Assembly (NCBI RefSeq): GCF_006717145.1
Contig: NZ_VFQF01000002.1
Location: forward strand, 682,001-746,000
Length of the DNA stretch: 64,000 nt
Direction: 5' to 3'
DNA from: Humibacillus xanthopallidus
GTDB taxonomy: Bacteria > Actinomycetota > Actinomycetes > Actinomycetales > Dermatophilaceae
Part shown: positions 1-8,471 of the stretch, piece after piece
Position numbering within the stretch: position 1 is the first letter of the stretch
Layout of the letters: every line of letters begins with the position of its first letter
Made by a program: the position numbers and the translations under genes
Notes under the pieces: generated by a model
What the model saw: the letters and a program-made list of their open reading frames with translations, nothing else
Databases searched by the model: none
What the model was told of the DNA's origin: nothing

Positions 1-1
1 C

Positions 2-2731
2 GGTGGCCTGAGCGCGTCCGAGGTCAGGGAGCGGCTCGAGCGGGACGGCCCCAACGTCATGCCGTCGCCACGCCCGCGGTCGGCGCTCGTGCAGCTGGGC
101 CTGCAGATGGTGCACTTCTTCGCGATCGTGCTGTGGGTGGCCGCCGGGCTCGCGCTCGTCGCCGGTATGCCGCAGCTGGCCGTCGCGATTGCCGTCGTCG
201 TCGTGCTCAACGGGGTCTTCGCCTTCGCGCAGGAGTACCGCGCAGAGCGGGCGGGTGCCCGGCTCGCGGACCTGCTGCCACCGCGGGCCCGCGTCGTGCG
301 GGACGGGGCCGTCGTCGAGGTGTCGGGCACCGAGCTCGTCGTCGACGACGTCGTGCTGCTCGAGGCGGGTGACCGGGTCAGCGCCGACCTGCACCTCGAC
401 CGGGCGGTCTCGGTGGCCGTCGACGAGTCGATGCTGACGGGCGAGAGCGTGACGTCGCGGCCGGTCGTCGGTGCTGTCCTGCGGGCCGGCACGTTCGTCG
501 TCGAGGGGGTGGGCCGCGGCACCGTCGTCGCGACCGGTGGACGCACGCGGCTCGCGGAGATCGCAGCCCTCACGAGGGCTGCGCGTCGGCCCCCGAGCCC
601 GCTCTCGGTCCAGCTGCACCGCATCGTCACCGTCGTGGCGGTCCTCGCCGTCGCGACCGGAGTCATCGCCTTCGGCATCTCGCTGCTGCTCGGGGTGGAG
701 CCGAGCTTCGGCTTCCTCTTCGCGGTCGGGGTGACGGTGGCCCTCGTGCCGGAGGGGTTGCTGCCGACCGTCACCCTCTCGCTCGCCCGGGCGACCCAGC
801 TCATGGCCGGCCGGCACGCCCTCGTGCGGCGGCTCGAGTCGGTCGAGACCCTCGGGTCGACGACCTTCGTGTGCACCGACAAGACGGGCACCCTGACCTG
901 CAACGAGATGAACGTCGTCGAGGTGTGGACCCCGTGCGGCGCGGTCACCGTGACCGGTCACGGCTACGACCCGGAGGGGGAGTGCCGCGGAGACACCGCG
1001 GCGGTGGCCGCAGCCCGGGAGCTCGCGCGGTCGGCCGTCGAGTGCGTCCACGGCCGCGCGGTCCAGCAGGACGGTCGGTGGCGGGCCCGTGGTGACCCGA
1101 TGGAGGCAGCGATCCACGCCTTCGCCGTGCGCGTGGGGGCGGGCGAGTCGGCCGACGTCCGCATCGACCGAGCCTTCCCCTTCGACCCCGTGCTGCGCCG
1201 GTCCGCAGCGCTCGCCGGCGGCTGGCTGCACGTGCTCGGCGCTCCCGACTCGGTGCTCCTCGACTGCCCGGACGTCGCTGCGACGGCGAGCGCCGGGCTC
1301 GAGGTCGAGCGCCTCAGCGCAGCCGGTCTGCGGGTCCTCGCCGTGGCCCGGCGACGCCTCGTCGAGGCGGACGGCGACGGCGGACCCGACCCCGAGGCGA
1401 ACCCCGACCGCCCCGACCACAGCCCCGACCACAGCCCCGACCACAGCCCCGACCACAGCCCCGACCACAGCCCCGACCACAGCCCCGACCACCCGGGCGC
1501 CCCCGCAGTCCCCGCTGATGTCTCGGCCCAGGGCCGGCTCGAGCACTCCCTCGAGCTGCTCGGCCTCGTGGCGATGGAGGACCCTCCCCGCGCCGGTGTG
1601 TCCGACGCCGTCGAGGTCTGCCGACGGGCCGGCATACGGGTCATGATGATCACCGGCGACCACCCGGCGACGGCGGAGGCCATCGCTCGTGAGGTCGGCT
1701 TCCTCGCGGGTGGGCCGGTGCTCACCGGGGCGGCGCTCCCCGACGACGAGCGGGCCCTGGCCGAGCTCGTCGACGTCGACGGCACCGTCGTCGCCCGCGC
1801 CACCCCCGAGGACAAGCTGCGCATCGCGGCCGCCCTCCAGTCGCGCGGCCACGTCGTGGCGATGACCGGGGACGGCGTCAACGACGGTCCGGCCCTGCGG
1901 GCCGCCGACATCGGGGTCGCCATGGGCGCGTCAGGCACCGACGTCGCCCGCGAGGCCGCCGACGTCGTGCTGCTCGACGACCGCTTCGAGACGATCGTCG
2001 CGGCCGTCGAGCTGGGCCGGGCGACGTGGTCGAACGTGCGCCGCTTCCTCACCTACCACCTCACCGACAACGTCGCCGAGCTGACGCCCTTCGTCGTGTG
2101 GTCGCTGACCCTCGGCCACGTGCCGCTCGCCCTCTCGGTGCTGCAGATCCTCGCGCTCGACATCGGCACCGACCTGCTGCCCGCGCTCGCGCTCGGCGCG
2201 GAGCCCGCGAGCTCGCGTGTCATGGAGGGGCCGCTGCACAAGGGCGCCCTCGTCGACGGCGTCCTCATGCGCCGCGCCTTCCTCGTGCTCGGCCCGGCAG
2301 AGGCGTTCGTCGAGATGCTCGTCTTCGTCGCGGTGCTCGTGGCCGGGGGCTGGGCCTACGGCACGGCCGCCGCGCCGGAGCTGCTGGCCCTGGCCTCGGG
2401 GTGCGCCTTCGCCACAGTCGTGCTCGGCCAGCTCGCCAACGCCTTCGCCTGCCGCAGCGCCACGCGGCCCGTCGGGCCCTGGTCGCTGCGCGGCAACCGC
2501 CTGCTGCTCTGGGCGGTCGGTGCGGAGCTCGCGTTCCTGCTCGTCATCCTCGGCTGGCCGGCCGTCGCCCAGCTGCTCGGCGGGGCGATGCCCGACCTGC
2601 GCGGGTGGGCTCTCGCGGCGCTCGCCGTGCCGGCGCTGCTCGCGGCCGACACCGCGCACAAGCTCGTGCGCCGGTGGGGGAGCAGGCGCCCCCTCAGGGA
2701 GTCGCGCGGTCGATCGCCCGCCGCAGCATGA
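2..2731 (+). CDS. P2-type cation-transporting P-type ATPase (5' end outside window)
   Basis: Membrane pump that couples ATP hydrolysis to cation transport. The frame is already open at base 2 and reads GLSASEVRERLERDGPN, the usual start of the cation-ATPase N domain, so the gene begins before the window and the ATG at 59 is internal. Visible in order: two membrane segments, LTGES (about 436), PEGLL (about 748), the phosphorylation motif DKTGTLT with its Asp codon at 878-880, DPPRA, TGDGVNDGPAL (about 1864) and six C-terminal membrane segments. RRLESVETLGST and ELTPF...DIGTDLLPALALG resemble the Na+,K+-ATPase (P2C) branch more than SERCA-type pumps, but the ion cannot be read from sequence. 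A PDHS repeat sits in the cytoplasmic region before DPPRA. The 3' end overlaps the convergent DUF4235 gene by 38 bp. Confidence 0.93.
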   Translation, partial: GGLSASEVRERLERDGPNVMPSPRPRSALVQLGLQMVHFFAIVLWVAAGLALVAGMPQLAVAIAVVVVLNGVFAFAQEYRAERAGARLADLLPPRARVVRDGAVVEVSGTELVVDDVVLLEAGDRVSADLHLDRAVSVAVDESMLTGESVTSRPVVGAVLRAGTFVVEGVGRGTVVATGGRTRLAEIAALTRAARRPPSPLSVQLHRIVTVVAVLAVATGVIAFGISLLLGVEPSFGFLFAVGVTVALVPEGLLPTVTLSLARATQLMAGRHALVRRLESVETLGSTTFVCTDKTGTLTCNEMNVVEVWTPCGAVTVTGHGYDPEGECRGDTAAVAAARELARSAVECVHGRAVQQDGRWRARGDPMEAAIHAFAVRVGAGESADVRIDRAFPFDPVLRRSAALAGGWLHVLGAPDSVLLDCPDVAATASAGLEVERLSAAGLRVLAVARRRLVEADGDGGPDPEANPDRPDHSPDHSPDHSPDHSPDHSPDHSPDHPGAPAVPADVSAQGRLEHSLELLGLVAMEDPPRAGVSDAVEVCRRAGIRVMMITGDHPATAEAIAREVGFLAGGPVLTGAALPDDERALAELVDVDGTVVARATPEDKLRIAAALQSRGHVVAMTGDGVNDGPALRAADIGVAMGASGTDVAREAADVVLLDDRFETIVAAVELGRATWSNVRRFLTYHLTDNVAELTPFVVWSLTLGHVPLALSVLQILALDIGTDLLPALALGAEPASSRVMEGPLHKGALVDGVLMRRAFLVLGPAEAFVEMLVFVAVLVAGGWAYGTAAAPELLALASGCAFATVVLGQLANAFACRSATRPVGPWSLRGNRLLLWAVGAELAFLLVILGWPAVAQLLGGAMPDLRGWALAALAVPALLAADTAHKLVRRWGSRRPLRESRGRSPAAA
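1411..1492 (+). repeat. 12-bp in-frame tandem repeat encoding PDHS units
   Basis: The unit CCCCGACCACAG is repeated with a 12-bp period, six full copies and a seventh partial copy, all nearly identical. It encodes six PDHS tetrapeptides then PDHP inside the cytoplasmic nucleotide-binding region of the P-type ATPase. Because 12 is divisible by three, changes in copy number keep the frame. The stretch is rich in His and Asp, so metal binding is possible but unproven. Confidence 0.95.
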
Positions 2732-3149
2732 ACTCCGACCGGCGCTTGGCCCGGTCGAGCTTGAGGTGGGCCTTGCGGTCGGTCGGCGTCACCGTCTGGT
2801 CCTCGAGTCGCTTGGGCAGGTGACCCGAGCTGTTGCGGTAGTACGTCGCAGCGCCCCGCTCGGCGGCGATCCGGGCGGCGGAGACGAGCATCGAGGAGAG
2901 GGCCGTGAAGAGGATGACGTCGCGCGTGCGCTCGCGCTCGTAGTCGCCCTTGACCGGCACCGGCCGGCCGGTGGCGAGCTTCCAGCCCTTCTGGGCGGCG
3001 TCGGTCGCGAGCTTCGTCGCGATGATCGTCGAGCCGATGCTGAGGACCCGCCAGACCGCGCCCCCGGCCGGTCCACGTCGCGGTGCCACCGTCTCCTCGG
3101 CCGCCTTCTTGCCCTTGGTGATCGCCTTCTTCGCGTCCTTCGCAGCCAT
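2694..3149 (-). CDS. DUF4235 membrane protein
   Basis: A 151-residue protein of the DUF4235 type found in actinobacteria; no biochemical role is known to me. It starts with a Lys-rich stretch (MAAKDAKKAITKGKKAAEE), followed by two hydrophobic segments (around VWRVLSIGSTIIATKLA and ILFTALSSMLVSAARIAA) and a basic C-terminus. I chose the ATG at 3149 over an in-frame start at 3209, because the longer form adds a non-conserved leader running towards the riboswitch region. Its 3' end overlaps the convergent ATPase gene by 38 bp, so transcription through either end would be antisense to the other. Confidence 0.75.
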   Translation of the reverse strand: MAAKDAKKAITKGKKAAEETVAPRRGPAGGAVWRVLSIGSTIIATKLATDAAQKGWKLATGRPVPVKGDYERERTRDVILFTALSSMLVSAARIAAERGAATYYRNSSGHLPKRLEDQTVTPTDRKAHLKLDRAKRRSEFMLRRAIDRATP

Positions 3150-3218
3150 GCTGTGACTGTGCCACGCGAGGGAGGTAAAGTCACCTCCACAACTGAAGAG
3201 CACCACCACCCATCACGA

Positions 3219-3324
3219 CAGGGGAGCGCCCTCAGGCGCTGAGAGTGCGGCGGTCGACACCACGTCGACGACAGTCCGCAGACCCTCGAACCTGCTCCGG
3301 TTAGCACCGGCGAAGGAAGTCGGG
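3219..3324 (+). promoter_or_regulatory. TPP (THI-box) riboswitch
   Basis: The conserved thiamine-pyrophosphate aptamer cores are both present: AGGGGAGC...GCTGAGAGT (about 3219-3246) and ACCCTCGAACCTGCTCCGG followed by TTAGCACCGGCGAAGGAAG (about 3282-3319). The variable arm between them can fold through GTCGAC/GTCGAC. It lies 100 bp before the YkoE-type S component. When bound to TPP it is expected to switch off the thiamine/HMP transporter downstream. Confidence 0.95.
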
Positions 3325-3332
3325 ATTTTCTC

Positions 3333-3390
3333 AGGTCACCTCCACGGCATACGCCATCGACATCCGTCGACGTATGCCGTCAGGTGGCCT
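3333..3390 (+). terminator. Hairpin between TPP aptamer and transporter: likely expression platform
   Basis: Perfect 10-bp arms ACGGCATACG (3344-3353) and CGTATGCCGT (3371-3380) around a 17-nt loop. The stem extends outward with AGGTCACCT (3333-3341) against AGGTGGCCT (3382-3390), 8 of 9 paired. No T-tract follows, as is common in high-GC actinobacteria. Its place between aptamer and start codon suggests a terminator or RBS-access switch. The arms contain the genome word GTATGCC. Confidence 0.6.
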
Positions 3391-3424
3391 CCCCGAGGTA
3401 TCCATCGGAACCCGGGAGATCGTC

Positions 3425-4039
3425 ATGTCCACCACCATCACCGCCAGCGGCCCTCTGACCCGCTGGCGCACCATCGACCTGCTCACCTGTGCCTTCCTCG
3501 GCGTCGCGTTCGGCGTCGCCTACTGGGCGTGGGGCCTCGCCTACGAGGCCCCGGCCACGGCGGTGTCGGCGGGCTTCCCGCCGCTCAGCGCCCTCTTCGC
3601 CTGGCCCTGGCTCGTCGCCGGCATCGTCGGGATGCTCGTCATCCGGCGGCCCGGCGCGGCCGTCTTCACCGAGCTGCTCGCCGCGATCGTGTCGGCGCTC
3701 ATCGGCACCCAGTGGGGTCTGACGACCCTCGTCTCCGGGCTCGTGCAGGGGCTCGGCGTCGAGCTCGGCTTCGCCCTCTTCGGGTATGCCGTCTACAGCT
3801 GGGCCCCGCTGCTCATCGGCGGCTTCCTCGGCGGTGCCTTCGAGGCCGTCTACGAGTGGTACTCCTACTGGACCGACTGGGGCTTCGGCTACAAGATCGC
3901 CTACCTCTTCCTGCTCGGCGGGTCGGTGGCGATCTTCGGGTCGCTGCTCGCCGTCGGGTTGACGAAGCTGCTCGCGAACGCGGGGGCGCTCGCCGCCTTC
4001 CCACCCGGCCAGGAGGCTCGCGAGCGCGCGGCCGTCTGA
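3425..4039 (+). CDS. ykoE: ECF transporter S component, YkoE family (thiamine/HMP binding)
   Basis: Integral membrane substrate-binding subunit of an energy-coupling-factor importer for thiamine or its hydroxymethylpyrimidine precursor. The 204-residue product is almost wholly hydrophobic with about six membrane segments; motifs AFGVAYWAWG, EFLAAIVSALIG-like ELLAAIVSALIG and GGFLGGAFEAVYEW fit YkoE. The ATG at 3425 follows CGGGAG at a suitable distance; an upstream in-frame ATG at 3374 lies inside the right arm of the leader hairpin and is rejected. It is the first gene after the TPP riboswitch and is followed after 7 bp by the energizing module, so the pair is one transcription unit controlled by thiamine status. 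Confidence 0.92.
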   Translation: MSTTITASGPLTRWRTIDLLTCAFLGVAFGVAYWAWGLAYEAPATAVSAGFPPLSALFAWPWLVAGIVGMLVIRRPGAAVFTELLAAIVSALIGTQWGLTTLVSGLVQGLGVELGFALFGYAVYSWAPLLIGGFLGGAFEAVYEWYSYWTDWGFGYKIAYLFLLGGSVAIFGSLLAVGLTKLLANAGALAAFPPGQEARERAAV

Positions 4040-4046
4040 GACCGAC

Positions 4047-6386
4047 GTGACCGAGCGGGCCCCGGCCGACGCGGCAGACCTGGTCGACCCACCGGGTCGG
4101 CCATCGGGCGCTGCCCCGCGGGGAGCCGGCGTCGAGGTGTCGGGCCTGTCGTGGCGTCCCTACGGTCGGGCTCGTCCGGTGCTGCACGGTCTCGACCTGC
4201 GCATCGCGGCCGGCGAGCGCGTGCTGCTCGCCGGCCCGAGCGGATCGGGCAAGTCGACCCTGCTCCGAGCCCTGGCCGGGCTGCTGCTGACCGCGGACTC
4301 GGGCGAGCTCGCCGGCGAGGTCACCCTCGACGGCGAGCCCGAGCGCCGGGCCGGCTCGGTGGGGCTCGTGCTGCAGGACCCGGGAGCCGGCGTCGTCGCC
4401 TCGTCGATCGGCCGCGACGTCGCCTTCGGCCTCGAGAACGTCGGCGTGGCCCGCGACGCCATGCCCGCACGGGTCGCAGCTGCGCTCGCGGAGGTGGGCC
4501 TCGACCTGCCGCCCGACTCCTCACCCGCGACCCTCAGCGGGGGCGAGGCCCAGCGCCTCGCCCTCGCCGGGGCGCTCGTCATGGAGCCGCGGCTGCTCCT
4601 CCTCGACGAACCGACCGCGATGCTCGACGCCGACACCGCGGCCGGCGTGCGGGCGGTCGTGGCCGACGTCGTCGAGCGCCGCGGGCTGACGCTGGTCGTC
4701 GTCGAGCACCGGCTCACGGGGTGGCTCGACCTCGTCGACCGCCTCGTCGTGCTCGACGGCGACGGCCGCGTCGTCGCCGACGACGCCCCTCACGACGTGC
4801 TGGCCGAGCACGCCGATTCGCTCGTGCGACAAGGCATCTGGGTGCCGGGCGCCCCAGAGCCGCAGCCACTCGCGGTAGCACTGACACCAATGCCGCTGGC
4901 GTCGGCAGGCGTCGTCGCACCCGGTGAGCGGGTCGTCACCGGCACCGGTCTGGGAGTCGAACGGCGCAGCCGGCGGCTCGGCTCCACGTCGCGCAGCACG
5001 ACCGCCGTGGCGGGCGCCGACCTCTCGGTCGCGGCTGGCCGGCTCACGGCGCTGACCGGGCCCAGCGGTGCCGGCAAGTCGACCCTCATGGCCGCGGTGG
5101 GCGGTCTGCTCGCTCCCACATCCGGACACGTCGACGTCGCCGCACCGCTCCTGCCGGGCAGCGGCGGGTCGAGCGAGCGCCCCCGGCCGCCGCACGGCTG
5201 GCCCTCGGTCGACCTCGCCCGGGTCGTGGCCTGGGTGCCCCAACGGGCGGCGACAGCCGTCGTGGGTCGCACCGTGCGCGACGACGTGCTGACGACGGCC
5301 CGTGCCCTCGGCCACGACGGATCCGACGCCGAGACCCGGGCCGACGAGCTGCTCGCGACGCTCGGTCTGGCCCGCCTGGCCGACACCGACCCGCGTCACC
5401 TCTCCGGCGGGGAGCAGCGCCGACTCGCGGTCGCGTCGGCCATCGCGCACGGGCCCGCCCTCGTGCTGGCCGACGAGCCGACCGTGGGTCAGGACCGCCT
5501 CACCTGGGCTGCTGTCATGGGCACCCTCGAGGCGGCGCGACGCGAAGGAGCCGGAGTCCTCGTCACGACCCACGACCCCGGCGTCGTCGACCGCGCCGAC
5601 CACGAGGTCGCCCTCGTCCGCCCGCCGCAGCCGGCCGCCGACCCCGAGCCGGAGCGTCGCCCCCTGCTCGCCCGGGTCGGCCCGCTCGCCCTGCTCGTCG
5701 CGGCGCTCTGCGTGCTGCCGCTGCCCGCCCTGCTCGGGTCGTGGCGCCAGGGCCTGCTCGTCCTCGCCGTCGAGCTCACGCTCGGGCTCGTCGGGCTGCT
5801 CGCGCCGGGGCCGGGACGCCGGCCGGAGGGCCGGCTGCGCGGGGTCCTCGCCCGGCTCGCTCCCGCGGTCGTCGCCGTCGCCGGTGTCGCCTGGTCGGCG
5901 TGGCTGCTGGGCGGGCGTGACCTCGAGATCGCCGCCGGGGCAGCCCTGCGCGTGCTCTGCCTCATCGTGCCCTCCGCCTTCGTCGTCGGCTTCATCGACC
6001 CGGAGCGGCTCGGCGACCACCTCGCCCAGCGCGTGCACCTGCCCGCCCGTCCCGTCGTCGCCGCGACCGCGGCGCTCCAGCGCCTGCAGTCCTTCGACGA
6101 CCTGTGGACCGAGCTCATGACGACGAGGCGTGTGCGCGGCATACGGGCTGATCACGGCCTCGTGCGCCGGGGGGCCGAGGCCGTTGCGGTCACCGGCGGG
6201 CTGCTCGTCGGCGCGCTCGGGCAGGCGGCCGGGCTCGCGCTCGCGATGGACGCGCGGGGCTTCGCCGGGGCGCACCGGCGCTCCTGGGCCGGGCCTGCGC
6301 CCTGGCGCCTGGCCGACTCGCTCGCCGTCGGCGGGGGTCTCGCGATCATCGGCGCGGCGCTGGCCGCCCGGGCGCTCGTCGCCTGA
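4047..6386 (+). CDS. ECF energizing module, fused ATPase-ATPase-T component (YkoD-YkoC type)
   Basis: A single 779-residue protein supplying both ATPases and the membrane T subunit of the thiamine/HMP ECF importer. First ATPase: Walker A GPSGSGKST (about residue 63), signature LSGGE (about 162), Walker B LLLLDEP (about 185). Second ATPase: Walker A GPSGAGKST (about 338), LSGGEQRR (about 452), LADEPTVGQD (about 474). From about residue 530 the chain becomes membrane-spanning, and it contains RRVRG and DARGF, the Ala-Arg-Gly type coupling motifs of EcfT. YkoC and YkoD are usually separate, so this A-A'-T fusion fixes stoichiometry within one chain. Start is GTG at 4047, 7 bp after ykoE. Confidence 0.93.
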   Translation: MTERAPADAADLVDPPGRPSGAAPRGAGVEVSGLSWRPYGRARPVLHGLDLRIAAGERVLLAGPSGSGKSTLLRALAGLLLTADSGELAGEVTLDGEPERRAGSVGLVLQDPGAGVVASSIGRDVAFGLENVGVARDAMPARVAAALAEVGLDLPPDSSPATLSGGEAQRLALAGALVMEPRLLLLDEPTAMLDADTAAGVRAVVADVVERRGLTLVVVEHRLTGWLDLVDRLVVLDGDGRVVADDAPHDVLAEHADSLVRQGIWVPGAPEPQPLAVALTPMPLASAGVVAPGERVVTGTGLGVERRSRRLGSTSRSTTAVAGADLSVAAGRLTALTGPSGAGKSTLMAAVGGLLAPTSGHVDVAAPLLPGSGGSSERPRPPHGWPSVDLARVVAWVPQRAATAVVGRTVRDDVLTTARALGHDGSDAETRADELLATLGLARLADTDPRHLSGGEQRRLAVASAIAHGPALVLADEPTVGQDRLTWAAVMGTLEAARREGAGVLVTTHDPGVVDRADHEVALVRPPQPAADPEPERRPLLARVGPLALLVAALCVLPLPALLGSWRQGLLVLAVELTLGLVGLLAPGPGRRPEGRLRGVLARLAPAVVAVAGVAWSAWLLGGRDLEIAAGAALRVLCLIVPSAFVVGFIDPERLGDHLAQRVHLPARPVVAATAALQRLQSFDDLWTELMTTRRVRGIRADHGLVRRGAEAVAVTGGLLVGALGQAAGLALAMDARGFAGAHRRSWAGPAPWRLADSLAVGGGLAIIGAALAARALVA

Positions 6387-6453
6387 ACTCGCGGGGCACA
6401 ATGTCTGCGACACGTGGCCACCGGCGACCACCGCGTGACGAGAGGAGCCGACC

Positions 6454-6990
6454 GTGAGCAGGTCCGCAGACCCGCAGGGGTATGCCGCGGCGCCCCGATC
6501 CGTCTCACGCGCGCGGCTCCGCGTCGCCGGGGTGCTCGCCGGGGTGCTCGCCGGGGTGCTCGCGTCCGCGCTGGCCCTCGGGGCCTGCGGTCAGCCGACG
6601 CGGTCAGATGACGGGATCGGCCCGACCGTCAGCGTGCCGGTCCAGCCGACCATCGCGCGCGACACCCCGACGGTCGACGTGCCGGACACGACGGCACCGG
6701 TGGAGGGTGGCCTCTTCGACGCCTCCACGAGCCTCGTCGCCTCGACGTGCAAGCCCACCGGCGACTCGTGGAACTTCACCGGCACGGTCGAGAACTCCGA
6801 CTCCGTGCCGCACACCTTCACCGTCGCCGTCTTCATCGTGCGCACCTCCGACTCGTCCGACGTGGCGGGCAAGGAGATCGACGTGACCGTGGCACCGGGG
6901 GAGAAGGGTGACGTCGCCGCGAAGGGCTTCTGGCGCGGCCCGTCGACCGGCGTCGAGTGCCTGACCGGCGTCACCGTGAAGGACCAGTGA
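6454..6990 (+). CDS. Predicted lipoprotein, FxLYD-like domain
   Basis: A 178-residue secreted protein with an N-terminal basic region, a hydrophobic stretch containing the tandem VLAGVLAGVLA (a 12-bp direct repeat near 6527-6560), and a lipobox LALGAC placing the acylated Cys near residue 47. A Thr/Pro/Asp-rich linker leads to a C-terminal beta domain (STCKPTGDSWNFTGTVENSD...) of the kind seen in FxLYD-type extracytoplasmic domains. Two Cys (near residues 99 and 169) may pair. Start is GTG with GAGGAG 7-12 bp upstream. Overlap-free but only one base separates it from the phosphatase gene. Function unknown. Confidence 0.8.
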   Translation: MSRSADPQGYAAAPRSVSRARLRVAGVLAGVLAGVLASALALGACGQPTRSDDGIGPTVSVPVQPTIARDTPTVDVPDTTAPVEGGLFDASTSLVASTCKPTGDSWNFTGTVENSDSVPHTFTVAVFIVRTSDSSDVAGKEIDVTVAPGEKGDVAAKGFWRGPSTGVECLTGVTVKDQ

Positions 6991-6991
6991 C

Positions 6992-7585
6992 GTGCGCTTC
7001 TTCCTCGTGCGCCACGGCCAGACCCACGCCAACGTCGCCCGGCAGCTCGACACCGCCGTGCCCGGGCTCGACCTCACCGACACGGGCCGCGAGCAGGCCC
7101 GGGCGCTCGCCGAGCGGCTCGGCGGCGAGGACCTCGGCGCGATCTACACCTCCGACCTCGTGCGCACCCAGCAGACGGCGGCCCCGCTCGCGGAGCGGCT
7201 CGGGCTGGAGATGGTCGTCCTGCCCGGACTTCGCGAGATCCAGGCCGGCGACTACGAGATGTCGACCGACTGGCAGCCCTACGTCGACGCCGTCGTGCGG
7301 TGGAGCGACGACCCGGCGCACGCGATCCCCGGCGGCGACAGCGGGGTCGGCTTCATGGCCCGCTACGACGCGGCCGTCGCGCAGATCGCCTCGGACGGGC
7401 ACGCCTCGGCCGTCGCCATCAGCCACGGCGCGGCGATGCGCACGTGGTGCACGGTGCGGCTCGGCCTGCCCGCCGACTTCTTCCAGGAGCGCCGTCTCGA
7501 CAACACGCACGTCGTGACGATGGAGGGCGACCCCGACGCGGGCTGGCGCCTCCTCGCCTGGGGCGACGAACCCATCACCCACTGA
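6992..7585 (+). CDS. Histidine phosphatase (phosphoglycerate mutase-like) family protein
   Basis: A 197-residue cytoplasmic phosphatase-fold protein. The catalytic RHGQT motif is at residues 7-11, with the expected second half: TSDLVRTQQTA, an acidic residue in GLREIQAGDYE, and the second catalytic His in ISHGAAM. It follows the lipoprotein gene by one base and is probably cotranscribed. Members hydrolyse many phosphoesters (sugar phosphates, phosphoglycerates, cobalamin or phosphoglycolipid intermediates), so the substrate cannot be named. Start GTG at 6992. Confidence 0.9.
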   Translation: MRFFLVRHGQTHANVARQLDTAVPGLDLTDTGREQARALAERLGGEDLGAIYTSDLVRTQQTAAPLAERLGLEMVVLPGLREIQAGDYEMSTDWQPYVDAVVRWSDDPAHAIPGGDSGVGFMARYDAAVAQIASDGHASAVAISHGAAMRTWCTVRLGLPADFFQERRLDNTHVVTMEGDPDAGWRLLAWGDEPITH

Positions 7586-7589
7586 CCCC

Positions 7590-7740
7590 GTCGAGTGGCC
7601 ACAATCTGCCGCCACTCCCGCGTCGAGTGGCCACAAAATGCCGCCACCCCCGAGTCGAGTGGCCACAATCTGCCGCCACCCCCCAGTCGAGTGGCCACAA
7701 AATGCCGCCACTCCCCAGTCGAGTGGCCACTCCGTGCCGC
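7590..7740 (+). repeat. Tandem 32-bp hairpin repeat, five units
   Basis: GTCGAGTGGCC starts at 7590, 7622, 7654, 7686 and 7718, an exact 32-bp period. Each of the first four units can fold as GAGTGGC / GCCACTC or GTGGC / GCCAC around a loop. Units 1 and 3 carry CACAATCTGCC while units 2 and 4 carry CACAAAATGCC, so the array may have grown by 64-bp duplication; unit 5 diverges. It fills the gap after the phosphatase gene. The core CGAGTGGCC recurs in the cluster at 28484-28713. Confidence 0.93.
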
Positions 7741-7833
7741 TCGGTGCCGCTCGTTGCCGCCGGCGGGTCACGGATTGGCGACACTTGGCCGACCGAGCCG
7801 TCCATGTCCGGCTGGTGCTCGACACTGTGCTGC

Positions 7834-8376
7834 GTGACCGACTTCGGCTTCAGTGACGAGGCCCCGGAGCGGTCGCCGCGGGCGAAGGGCCGGTGGCGAC
7901 CCACCGTGGCCGGCGCCGCCTTCACCGTGGGCGTGCTTGCCTTGCTCGGCCTGCTCCTGTGGGCGTGGGTCGCCCGCAGCCACGCCGACGACCTCGCCGC
8001 GTGGGACGACCTCGAGACGACGTTCGAGGTGATGGACCGCAGCCTCACGCCCCTCGGCCACGGGGAGTCCCCGCCCTGCCACGAGGAGACCGACGGCGTC
8101 ATCACGCGCACCTACCCGCCATCGACCGGCCCGCAGGCCGCCGCGGTCGTCGGCTACCTCACCCAGCTGGGCTGGACCGCGCAGAAGGGCTCGGGGACGC
8201 AGCCCTCCACCTCCACCTCCGCCCCCTCCGACGCCGCCGCCGTGCTCGCCGTCCTCACGAAGGACAGCGGTGGCCGCGACCTCACGGTCGTCGTCAGCGG
8301 CCCGGGCCTCGACCGCCTCGTCGGGTCGGTCGCCGGCCGCAGCCCCGGCAGCACGATCGGCTGCCTCGGTCGCTGA
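7834..8376 (+). CDS. Hypothetical single-pass membrane protein
   Basis: About 180 residues: a short charged N-terminus, one membrane segment (VAGAAFTVGVLALLGLLLWAW), then an extracytoplasmic domain with two Cys (in SPPCHEETDG and STIGCLGR) that could form a disulfide. I do not recognise the domain; the layout (N-terminal anchor, 130-residue exported part) is like many actinobacterial surface proteins. The start is uncertain: ATG at 7804 and GTG at 7834 are both in frame and neither has a good ribosome site. I prefer 7834, since the extra N-terminus of the longer form is Cys-rich and atypical. Confidence 0.65.
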   Translation: MTDFGFSDEAPERSPRAKGRWRPTVAGAAFTVGVLALLGLLLWAWVARSHADDLAAWDDLETTFEVMDRSLTPLGHGESPPCHEETDGVITRTYPPSTGPQAAAVVGYLTQLGWTAQKGSGTQPSTSTSAPSDAAAVLAVLTKDSGGRDLTVVVSGPGLDRLVGSVAGRSPGSTIGCLGR

Positions 8377-8471
8377 CCGCCACGCCACGGGTCGTGGGCG
8401 AGACCCACCCCACAGGCCACATGCTGGGAATTGCCGGGCTCGCGGCATACCGGGGTGTCACGCTGGGGCGT

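Noticed and set aside
3374-3424. Earlier start for ykoE at 3374
   Set aside because: That ATG lies in the right arm of the leader hairpin and lacks a ribosome site, whereas 3425 has CGGGAG upstream and the usual family N-terminus.
7590-7740. Regular 32-bp repeats resembling a CRISPR array
   Set aside because: The units are contiguous, with no spacers, and differ mainly in two alternating bases; no cas gene is present.
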